NCBI RefSeq assembly: GCF_963855985.1
Contig: NC_087096.1
Span: 6,386,001-6,450,000, forward strand
Direction: 5' to 3'
DNA from: Ostrinia nubilalis
Taxonomy: Eukaryota > Arthropoda > Insecta > Lepidoptera > Crambidae
DNA length: 64,000 nt
Below are positions 1 through 9,000 of the stretch, in pieces. A model generated the notes under the pieces. It saw only the letters and a list, made by a program, of their open reading frames with translations. It was not told the DNA's origin and ran no database searches. Both the position numbers and the translations under genes were made by a program. Each line of letters begins with the position of its first letter. The first letter of the stretch is position 1.

Positions 1-10
1 ATAATCTGGC

Positions 11-1157
11 TCATTGTTCTGAATGAGATATATCTGGAGTGCAGTCAAACATGATGGTAAAGTAGTTGGCCTCCTTGATCTCATTGATAATGGTATTTCG
101 AACTTTTTTTGCCATCATATCGATTATTTCGTTTTGAATTGTTTTCGACAAATAGGATACCTGTCCTTTTTTGACGTGATCTAACTGATACTTGAGAGTA
201 GGATCGTATTTAGCAAGTAGACATACCAAATTAAGAAAATTTCCTTGACTAGGTTGAGGAAAATTTTCAGTGAGATCACTCAGTGTTTCTTTAGTACCTC
301 TAAAAGAAAGACAGTTTGTGGCAAGATACATGACAGCGTCCATTACTACATGTAGAATATGTCTCCATTTTTTTTTTCTCAGAGTGAATTAATTGCTCTA
401 TATCGCGATCAATGCCCTGGCACAATTTCATTTGCTGCAGGCGGGTTTTCCACTTAATAAAACATTCTTTATGCGTTTGTGATACTTCATGCTCAGTTAA
501 TCTTTCTAAAGTCTTTTTCCAATTAATGAGACCCTCTGTACACAACGCTGATGTAGAAGTGCTGGCAAATAACTTGCAGACAGTGCAGTAAAGTGCATTT
601 TTTGTTTTCGAGTAAACAAGCCAGGATCTTTTAATAATTTCCTTATTTGCCATTGTTCCGAACCACATGTTATGTGTCAAATGCCTACCGTTGCGTTCAG
701 TGGACCTAAAGTCTATGTTATTTGGATGTTCATTATTTAGTAATACAGCTTGTTTACTCAAAAATGACCTTTGTTGATCTGTAATTTTCTCTTGGCTCGG
801 CCATGTACCTGGATCCATTAAATCTATGATTTCGTCTTTGCTGCTCAACTGCAATAAGTCACTAGATGCTAGTTGAACGTTATCTCCCTGCTGAGATAAC
901 ACAGACGAATGATACTGTTTGCCATCATCTGAACCTTGAAGCTTCAACTGATTTGTCGAATCAACTTGAGTGTCCAAATTACAAGAGTTATTGGAAATAC
1001 CTGAAACCGTATCCGAAGTATCAGTGGAACTTGACGATGGAGCCGCTTCGTAAAGCCATTTTCTCATCTTAGAAGCAGATTTATTTACGTCTTCAAATTT
1101 CTCTTTAGCTCTTTTTCTATTTTCAGCCCCAGAAAGCTTTTTTCTCGGTGCGCTCAT
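11..1157 (-). pseudogene. ZMYM1-like hAT transposase with TTF-type zinc finger, frameshifted and cut by window edge
   Basis: Two minus-strand reading frames together match the N-terminal half of ZMYM1/'TTF-type zinc finger' hAT-derived proteins. The first (1157 to 300, 285 aa) starts MSAPRKKLSG with a basic, serine-rich leader. It then has a TTF-type finger region at about residues 155-245 (WLVYS, CTVCKLF and a distal HE-S--H). The second (343 to 11) carries the conserved YLATNCLSFRG and LAKYDP motifs that open the hAT catalytic region. The frames are separated by a run of A (T on the plus strand near 367-380). Skipping one base there restores the family sequence, so there is either a single-base indel or a homopolymer sequencing error. 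The catalytic C-terminus and hAT dimerisation domain lie beyond position 1. As a transposon gene it says nothing about host function. Confidence 0.75.
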
Positions 1158-1553
1158 CGTTGATCTTTTACAACCTAAAAAATATTCATAATATATTTTA
1201 CTATATATATATTTTACTAAATATTCATAATAGGTATTATGGTAAGTAACTGAATTACGGAGCCCAGCAAAACATGAGTTATAGACACTTCATCAATTAC
1301 ATAATACATTAAGGAACAGCAATAGGATCGAAAAGATAATATAATTAATATGATTTATAATATTATTTTTATTACTTACCTATTATTTCGTAAGGCGTTT
1401 ATTTCCAATACGGTGTAGTTTAAGTCAATAGTTTCGCTAATAATTATTATAATTACTCGCACACGCAATCAATCACATAAACAAACAACGATAGTCCCTT
1501 GACGTACAGGTTTATTCGGCTCGGTTCGTGTAGCCTCTAGTTCTACATGTGAG

Positions 1554-1604
1554 TCTCTGCCGGGAATCCCCGTATGTGACATACGGGGATTCCCCCGGCA
1601 GAGA
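1554..1604. repeat. GC-rich near-perfect hairpin in hAT 5' region
   Basis: TCTCTGCCGGGAATCCCCGT pairs with ACGGGGATTCCCCCGGCAGAGA across a one- to three-base loop. The right arm has two extra C bases. It lies between the hAT terminus and its ORF, in otherwise AT-rich DNA, so it is probably part of the element's untranslated leader. Confidence 0.7.
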
Positions 1605-1726
1605 TACGTACGCTATCAGTGTTGCCAACTAGGTTAATACAGAATGTACTAAATTGATTTTGGCGCCCTCTGAAACTGCCGCCCGGGGCAGGTGCCCCGG
1701 TTTGCCCCCCCCTAGATCCGGGGCTG

Positions 1727-2260
1727 ATTGTACCTACCTATAGCTACAGAAACAGTTGCAATATTGCAAAATTGTTACATTGTTCCATTTTAGGTTGTCA
1801 GTTGGTTGTCAAATCCGGGCTTCACAACCTTTTCTACCCTTTAACTTCTATTGTTCAGCTAGCCACCTCATTTATCCGTACTGAACCCTTTTAATATTCT
1901 TTTGTAGCTTAACTATAGCCACTTTATTACGAAAGCAAGTGAAAATATCCACTATTATTCTTTCAGATACGCTTAGTGCTAGCAACTGTTATTATAACTC
2001 GACGCATAAATTAGCCCCAGTACGGGCTATCTGTAGTGTTGTGCCACGCTTGGTTTTGGTATCGAGTATTTTTATGTTATACAAATACAAATATTTTATT
2101 TAAGCAAACACACCGTTTACGCATACACCTTCAAATACAATTGGTAACGATTTATCCGGTAAACATTATATTGCTTTATCTGCGGGTCCCACACACTAGG
2201 AATAACATGTTAAAGGATAGACTTTTATTAGATAGGATTAGATTTCCTTAAATTGTAATA
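1727..2260. other. non-coding stretch between hAT and mariner
   Basis: AT-rich, no convincing ORF, splice-flanked exon or repeat recognised. The 71-residue open frame on the plus strand has no family features. If the iRhom N-terminal exons lie to the left, this is intronic. Confidence 0.5.
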
Positions 2261-3549
2261 CGAGGGCTGCACTAAAAGTATCGGGAATGGAATATTTCCA
2301 CTGTTCCTGTCATATTAAAATCTATTTAATTGCAAACTCCAGGGTTTTAAAAATCCTATACCATTTATTTATTTAAAAAAAGATTCTCGGTCGTATCACA
2401 AGGTCTTGTCAAACTTGTTTAGTCGTTGAGAAAATGAAATTGACTCGAGAAAATTCAAGAGCGATGATTTATTATGACTTTTGAAGTGGTTTAACACAAA
2501 AACAGTGTGTTGACCGGATGATTTCTGCATTTGGTAATGAAGCCCCATCCAAAACCACAATTTATCGCTGGTTTGCTGAATTTCAACGTGGACGTGTCAA
2601 GCTCAGTGATGATCCCCGTCAAGGTCGTCCAAAACTGTAGTCACCCAAGAAAACGTTGATGCTGTGCGTAAGCTGATTGAAGAAGATCGACATGTGACAT
2701 ACCGCGAAATTCAGGCAACTTTAGACATTGGCATGAGTCAAATACAAATAATCTTGCATGAACAATTAGGTGTAAAAAAGTTGTTTTCCCCATAGATACC
2801 GCATTCGCTCTGTGAAGAGCAAAAAGCGGCTCGCGTTACTTGGTGCGTCAGAACTCTCGAAAGATTACACGCAGGATCCTCAAATGCTGTATACAACATC
2901 GTATCAGGTGACGAATCCTGGATATACGCGAACGAACCCGAAACAAAAAACCAGTCACGAGTTTGGGTGTTCGAAAATGAGTTAAAGCCAACAAAAATTG
3001 TTCGTTCACGGAGTGTTGCAAAAAAAATGGTGGCCACGTTTGTCTCCAAAACCGGCCATGTTGCGACTATTCCTCTTGGGGGACAAAGAACGGTTAATGC
3101 AGAATGGTATGCTAGCATTTGTTTGCCACAGGTCGTTTCTGAACTCCGTAAAGAGAACTGCAACCGCCGCATCATCCTCCATCACGACAATGCGAGTTCT
3201 CACACCGCGCACAGAACAAAAGAGTTTTTAGAGGAAGAAACCATAGAATTATTGGACCATCCGCCGTACAGCCCCGACCTAAGCCCTAATGATTTCTATA
3301 CTTTCCCTAAAATAAAGAATAAATTGCGTGGTCAGAGATTTTCATCACCTGAAGAAGCTGTGGACGCCTACAAAACGGCCATTTTGGAGACCCAAACTTC
3401 CGAATGGAATGGTTGCTTCAATGATTGGTTTCGTGTATGGAAAAATGTGTCTAATTTCGCGGAGAATACTTTAAAAAGCAATAAATACATTTTTAAATAG
3501 TAATTTTGTTCCACTTCCTTGATTCCCGAAATTTTCAGTGCCGCCCTCG
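2261..3549 (+). mobile_element. full-length but decayed mariner transposon (1289 bp)
   Basis: It is flanked by TA on both sides (2259-2260 and 3550-3551), the mariner target duplication. The ends are inverted repeats: CGAGGGCTGCACTAAAAGTA on the left and, read on the minus strand, CGAGGGCGGCACTGAAAATT on the right, with a few mismatches over about 27 bp. Length fits a complete mariner of about 1.3 kb. The internal transposase is broken. Confidence 0.92.
2434..3500 (+). pseudogene. mariner transposase, inactivated
   Basis: ATG at 2434 opens MKLTRENSRAMIYYDF, then an in-frame TGA occurs after codon 16. The helix-turn-helix region continues (IYRWFAEFQRGR) to a frameshift near 2635 followed by further lesions. 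From about 2905 the frame recovers and the catalytic domain is readable to 3500. The DD34D signature is visible: first Asp in GDESWIY, second in HHDNASSHTA, third in SPDLSPNDF. The last 177 codons from 2967 to 3500 are uninterrupted. Because of the early stop and frameshift it cannot encode a full transposase. Confidence 0.9.
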
Positions 3550-3629
3550 TATTTATTATAAATATGACAGTTAGTGACGTTGGGTAGATGTTTGTTGCTC
3601 CTTCTGATTTTGTTGAAGTTTTAAAAATA

Positions 3630-4366
3630 CGAGGGTGGTCTGAAAAGTTTCCGACCTCAACGTGAAGATGGCAGCACACATCAATTAAAGTCAGGGAATG
3701 TAATTGTGCATCTTTTGACAGCAACACTTCAAAGTTTCAGCCATTTTTGACAAGCGGTTTTTATTTGAAAGTCGTTTGAGTGAGTCGATGTGAGTATTTT
3801 TGTGAAAATGGAAAAAATCGAGTATCGAGCTGTCATAAAATATTTGTTTTTGAAAGGGAATACCCCTACGCAAATCAAAGATGAGTTAGATTCTGTGTAC
3901 GGGGACTCTTCACCGTCATTTACCACAGTAAAATTTTGGGCAGCCGAATTTAAACGTGGCCGTAAGAGCTTGGGAGATGATGAACGTTCGGGACGTCCAA
4001 AAACTGTAACTACTGACGATAACATCGCTAAAGTTCACCAAATGGTGTTAGACGACCGCCGAATTAAAGTGAGAGAGATAGCAGAGGCAATGAAAATATC
4101 AAAAGAACGTGTTTGTCACATATTAAATCAAGATTTAGGCATGAGAAAGCTGTCCGCGCGTTGGGTGCCGCGTTTGCTAACGTCAGACCAACAACGTGTT
4201 CGAATGAACATTTCCAATGCTCTGTTGGCGCAGTTTAGGCGCAATAAATCCGAGTTTTGGCGCCGACTAATTACTGTAGATGAGACTATGTAGAAAAATA
4301 AAAATAAATTTTAAGAAAAAAAATCTTGTATCTATGTTAGGTCGGAAACTTTTCAGACCACCCTCG
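3630..4366 (+). mobile_element. internally deleted mariner (737 bp) with perfect 27-bp inverted repeats
   Basis: TA flanks at 3628-3629 and 4367-4368. The terminal repeats start CGAGGGTGGTCTGAAAAGTT and are identical at both ends over 27 bp. The element keeps the 5' region and the N-terminal half of the transposase ORF, then jumps to an A-rich 3' region, losing most of the catalytic domain. It is a different mariner subfamily from the neighbour at 2261-3549, from which it is separated by only 80 bp. Identical termini indicate younger age or mobilisation in trans. Confidence 0.93.
3808..4293 (+). CDS. truncated mariner transposase: DNA-binding half only
   Basis: Uninterrupted 161-codon ORF from ATG 3808 (MEKIEYRAVIKYLFLKG). 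It contains both helix-turn-helix modules of the mariner DNA-binding domain: residues about 5-55 with FWAAEFKRGR, and about 70-115 with REIAEAMKISKERVCHIL. The linker GRPKTVTT lies between them, and WVPRLL follows. It ends at VDETM immediately after the first catalytic Asp, so residues 2 and 3 of the DDD triad are absent. An upstream in-frame GTG at 3790 is a less likely start. The product would bind its inverted repeats but could not cut. Whether it is expressed is unknown. Confidence 0.8.
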   Translation: MEKIEYRAVIKYLFLKGNTPTQIKDELDSVYGDSSPSFTTVKFWAAEFKRGRKSLGDDERSGRPKTVTTDDNIAKVHQMVLDDRRIKVREIAEAMKISKERVCHILNQDLGMRKLSARWVPRLLTSDQQRVRMNISNALLAQFRRNKSEFWRRLITVDETM

Positions 4367-4368
4367 TA

Positions 4369-5536
4369 TACTAAAATTTCATAAACTCATTTGATCCATA
4401 GTTGATAGATCTCCCTAGATGTTAGTTCAGTCCGATAAATAAAATTAATGCCATCCTCTGCTCATAACAGACAATTTATTTTTATACTAAGTAGGAATAA
4501 TAGACACAATCAATACCCGCTCATTTCAATACACTACATCTCTAGCAGGTAATTCTAATGAATCTCGCTTAATGCGACACTTGCAAAGTTAAAAATAACA
4601 CAACAAAATGATCCGGTCATATTTCACTGGTACTCGTAATATATCATGGCGTTTACCTCCCATTTAAAAGTTGTTGTAATGGCTTTTAGAATTAATACAC
4701 CGTGGATGTGACACAGAATAATTTATGACTGCCCGTTATTTACTGATTTCCGAGGGTTGAACTGGCCGGTTGTTAAACACGCACCTTACGATTTTAACCG
4801 ATTAACGTACACAAGTATAAATAGGAGAGTGCGTATTTTGTTAAATTTTGTTGAATCTACAAATATACCCGGAATACATTAGCTCTTGATTCAACACTCG
4901 ATTTCCGCGGTGCAGTGTTTATCTAACTTGAAGAAACTTACAGAAGAATCATTCAGTGGAGACTAAAAGACCCGATTATGATGATAATTCAATCATTTTA
5001 GTCATAATGTCTTATGATAAGGGTAGATTGTTCAATTTTAAATTGTTTTACTAGCATCGCAGAATAACGTTTCAGGTAGGTTGGGCTTAAAATTGGGAAT
5101 CATTACACAAAGTAATTTCAATTTTTTGGAATCAGATCCAGGACATAGCCTCTGACTACGAAGTCAGATAATAAAATTGAACTCTATGTCCTGGCTTTGA
5201 TAGAGCTAGTTTTGTGACTAGTGCAGAATAATATTCGATTTGTTGGCTTTTTCAATGCTTTTAGGATTAAAACTACTTATATTTTTTGCCTGCCATGGCA
5301 ATGAATAAGAATGTGTTTCGAGATTTACATGTGAAAGCTACACAGGGTCCACCTAACATGGGTGCGCCTTTATGTGCCTGTTAATCTATTTCAATAGCGC
5401 GTACAAAAACATTATTGTAGTAATGCCCTTTCTAAATTGAAATGGAACGTCTATAAGAGATTTACGTTAAGGCTTTGTGATTGGAATAGTTACGATTCGC
5501 AGAAAGAAAAGCTATTTGCTTTGTTTATTTATTCCA
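4369..5536. other. non-coding AT-rich stretch
   Basis: No exon or transposon was recognised. A small hairpin lies at about 5147-5207 (CCAGGACATAG ... CTATGTCCTGG with an inner CTGACT-AGTCAG stem). The stretch is probably intronic to the iRhom gene. Confidence 0.4.
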
Positions 5537-5713
5537 TCTATATATATAAAAGAAAGTCGTGTTAGTTACTTCGCTTATAACTCAAGAACGGCTGAACCGA
5601 TTTAGCTGAAAATTGTCAGGGAGGTAGTTTAGAGCCAGGAGAAGGACATAGGATACTTTTTATCCCGTTATTTATTGCCATTAAGGCGGAACAAAGTTCG
5701 CCGGGTCAGCTAG
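5537..5713 (+). mobile_element. short non-autonomous Helitron-like element
   Basis: It begins TCTATATATATAAAAGAAAG and ends GGTCAGCTAG, sitting between an A (5536) and a T (5714): the Helitron signature of 5'-TC, 3'-CTAG and insertion into an AT dinucleotide. No coding capacity. Confidence 0.75.
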
Positions 5714-6052
5714 TTATTTTATAAATTACTATTTAGATGCACTTGCACATGTTTGAAGATGAAAGATTTTTAATATCTGTTTGGATTTCTTATATTAATT
5801 CTTGCTAACATACTCTTTCGTTGTCGAGTATGTTAAGCAAAAGCTAAAAATCTAGTCAGTCTGAACTCGTATCTTAACCTCAACCTCAAATATTTAAAAT
5901 TAACTACTAACTTAAATCGAATCTATCATCATCTAAGTACCTATTACGCGTTTTCCCTATTTTAAAAAGCTGTAGATCCTGAGGGCTTAGATACGTTATG
6001 GTATTATCAGGATTAACAAAGATTAATGTGAGTTCCTAATGTTACTTTTCAG

Positions 6053-9000
6053 ACGATCGTTAAGAAAATCGGTGACACACCAAGAAGACGTAGCGCGCCA
6101 ACTCGACGAGCTGACTGACTACCGGCCTTACTTCACGTGGTGGGTCAGCACGGTGCAGACGTTGGTGCTGCTGCTGTCGCTACTATGTTACGGCTTTGGA
6201 CCAGTCGGGTTTGGCCGACACACGCATTCTGGACAAGTCTTAGTGAAGAGTTTGAGTTTACAACAGGTGAGAACCTCTAAAGTAGGATATAGGTCGCGCA
6301 GCAAGAGTTGAGGCATCACACACAAGCGAATATTTGACGCGCTGACGTCCCGCGGATTCTAGCTGATTTGTGTATTCTGAATTCAAATATTACATCAGTG
6401 TGACTACTATGTGTTCGCCTCAACTTTCGTCGTGCGACCCATATAGCTCTTATTATTTTCACGTGGTTGGTCAGCATGTACTTGGAACTGCCGCTAGGTT
6501 TTTTAAAGGGGTCCATATTCGGTTGCATAAAAAATATTGTCATAATTTAAGAGTGCATAAAGTTTTTTGGCATACTCATCATTTCGCATAACGTTCTTAG
6601 AGAATAAATCATAAGGCATATTTTTTTTGCCATAACCACTTTTATTATAATAATATTTTATTATATATTTTTTCTGTATTCTTGTTTTTTTAATAACGAT
6701 TTTAGGCATAACATTTATTGGCATCTAAACCAATACCATAAATATTACCATTCATAATATACAAAATACCATAATTTTAACAAATATGAAATATAAAAAT
6801 GTTATACATATAAAATATAAGTTAACAAATATAAATAGACATGCAAGCATGCAAGCAAGCATGCAAGCAAGCATGCAAGCAAGCAGCAAGCATGCAATCA
6901 AACAGCAAGCTTGCAAGCAAGCTGCAAGGAAGCATGTAAGCATGCATGCAAGCAAGGATGCAAACAAGCAAGCCTGCAAGCAAGCAGCAAGCAAGCCGTA
7001 AGCAAGCAGCAAGCAAGCAGCAAGCAAGCAGCAAGCAAGCAGCAAGCAAGCAGCAAGCAAGCATGCAAGCAAGCAGCAAGCATGCAATCAAGCAGCAAGC
7101 ACGCAAGCAAGCAGCAAGGAAGCATGCATTCAAGCAAGGATGCAAGCAAGCAAGCATGCAAGCAAGCATTAGGATTGCCTTATCTCCGGCGCTGCGGGAA
7201 GTGCGGTCCTTCCGCTCTGGCGTAACATATACCCGGCATGCCATGCTCGCTTCCGCAGCTTCGGCTTGCTGGTCGCCAGAGGCGACCAGCCTCAGCCGCT
7301 CCAGCTCGCACGGCTGCCGGATATGTTACAGCGAGCGAGGACCGCACTCCCTCCGCGCCTCCGGCTTTTAAATTACACTCTAGTATAGGGCAGACTAGTA
7401 CCACGTGGAAAAGACCACGGCCAGTCGGGATCAACATAATTTCAGACGAGGCAAGCTTAATGTTGTAAAAGAAATGTGGACTTTAGAATATGTGCGTTAT
7501 AATAGATAAGAGGGATTCGAGATCAAACAGAATGTATTTTCACGAGCTTAAGTTTTCTAAGAGACAGGTCAAAAATTAAGAACAAAAATGACAATGATAC
7601 AGAGAATTTAGTTTTTGCAAATCTATATGCCGAAAGAGTATAAAGGTGGAAGGAGGATCGTTCGCAACATCACAAATACATAATTATTTACTCTTCAATG
7701 TTGGTTGCTCTTATAGACAATATTTATGACTCTAAATGTTATAAATAATTACATTATGTTTATAGTATTTTATTAAAAACAAACTTTATGTATATAAAAA
7801 TTATGTTCTTTACATTTATGATTATTTAAATTATGATATTGAAAATTAGAGAAAGTTATTATTATGCCTAAGAAACCATTATGCAGTTAGAAAAGTATGC
7901 ATATCAAAGTTTATGCGAAAAAACTTTATGCAAATACTGTTATGCCAAACTAAATTATGATGAAAAATGTTATGCGTCTGAGAGGGCACCCTTTTTAAAG
8001 TGATCAGTTTGGCCAGTCACATAAAATGTAAAAGAAAGTACTGAAAAAATGTTCAAAATGCCGGTCTCAATGTTATTGGACAAGTATATTAATGTCTTCA
8101 TTTCCACTTACTTTTGAAATGGGTCAATGTATTCCTTGCTCGCTTGGGTAGGCATGAAAAAGTTTAAAATAAAAACAAAAACGGCACGCATTTCTGAAGA
8201 GTTTTTAGGACAATAACCCCGCAATATTCTTTATATTTTACTTAATCCGGAATGGGAACAATGAATGTGCTTCACGGGAGAAGTAGGTACACAATGAACT
8301 GCGACCTTTTGTGGGAAACCCTAAGACATTACGTACGTGGATTTTTCTTTCCGAGACATTGGCAAATGATATGCGCAGTTTTTTACACTCGAATGAGTTA
8401 TTTTATGTACCATGTTGCGGCTTACAGTTTTAGTGGTTTTTCTTACGGAAATCTTTCTAAACACATTCAGTTTGATGTTATGTATTTGATTTAAATGTTT
8501 TGAAGAAATCTAATATTTGATATGTATTTCTTCTAATTATGGCTCCTCCTGCTCATCATCTTTCCGACTATAAATACATACATACATAATTGTTAACTAT
8601 TACATACTTTCATAATGCTATTTTAAGATTTATATGGCCCCCATACAGCAATACTCTAAACACTGTTAAATATGTTCTCAACATTACAATAATTACAAAT
8701 TACGCAGATGACAGTTGTAATTTGTAAGGGCTTCATCAGGGGGCTATTAACTCCCCCAGACTCCCGCGTTCTAAAGCTATTAGTCTAATAAAAAATTACA
8801 TTTAACACTAAAACGCTGGCCTGCGTCATTTGGGAGGTCATAATGCGCGTCAACGCAAATTCCGTTTCTTTTGTACCTACACAAGTTGCTCTAACAAGGT
8901 TAAATGAGGAAAAGCTTTTAGACAAAACATGCCCCCAGATTTAATGTCTGAGAAAGCGCTTAGGAGACAATGCACAATATTTACTTAGCGGATTTATTAC

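Larger units (their letters stand above)
1..1726 (-). mobile_element. hAT-type DNA transposon, 5' end and 5' half of coding region
   Basis: The minus strand starts at 1726 with CAGCCCCGGATCTAGG, a CAG-type end followed by C-rich and G-rich blocks, as in hAT elements. The zinc-finger transposase-like ORF reads leftwards from 1157 and continues off the window edge. Between end and ORF lie about 570 bp of AT-rich DNA and a GC-rich hairpin at 1554-1604. The 8 bases after the end (ATTGTACC, 1727-1734) should recur at the other terminus outside the window if the insertion is intact. Family placement is inferred from the ORF and the terminus; the second terminus is not visible. Confidence 0.75.
6499..8000. 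mobile_element. candidate 1.5-kb non-autonomous transposon with subterminal GCATAA/TTATGC motifs
   Basis: It lies in iRhom intron 1. The two edges are imperfect inverted repeats: TTTTAAAGGGGTCC...GCATAA...TCATAATTTAAG on the left and its complement around CTAAATTATGATG...TTATGCG...CACCCTTTTTAAAG on the right. The left 300 bp carries many GCATAA or CCATAA hexamers in one orientation. The right 300 bp (7700-7975) carries TTATGC in the opposite one. Such mirrored subterminal motifs are typical transposase-binding sites of DNA transposons. The core contains a CAAG minisatellite and a GC-rich foldback. No transposase ORF; family unknown. Confidence 0.5.

Noticed and set aside
2738..3212. Minus-strand open frames of 145 and 68 residues
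   Set aside because: Antisense shadows of the mariner transposase. The plus strand carries the DDD motifs.
3729..4025. Minus-strand open frame of 98 residues
   Set aside because: Antisense of the truncated mariner ORF.
5147..5207. tRNA-Arg-like anticodon arm (CTGACTACGAAGTCAG) within a longer stem
   Set aside because: No T arm or B box. The outer stem is 11 bp rather than 7. Better read as an incidental hairpin.
6752..7371. Several open frames rich in Cys/Leu/Ala or Lys/Gln/Ser/Ala on both strands
   Set aside because: They are translations of the CAAG minisatellite and the adjoining foldback. A tetranucleotide/11-mer repeat is open in many frames at once, with no start context or family similarity.
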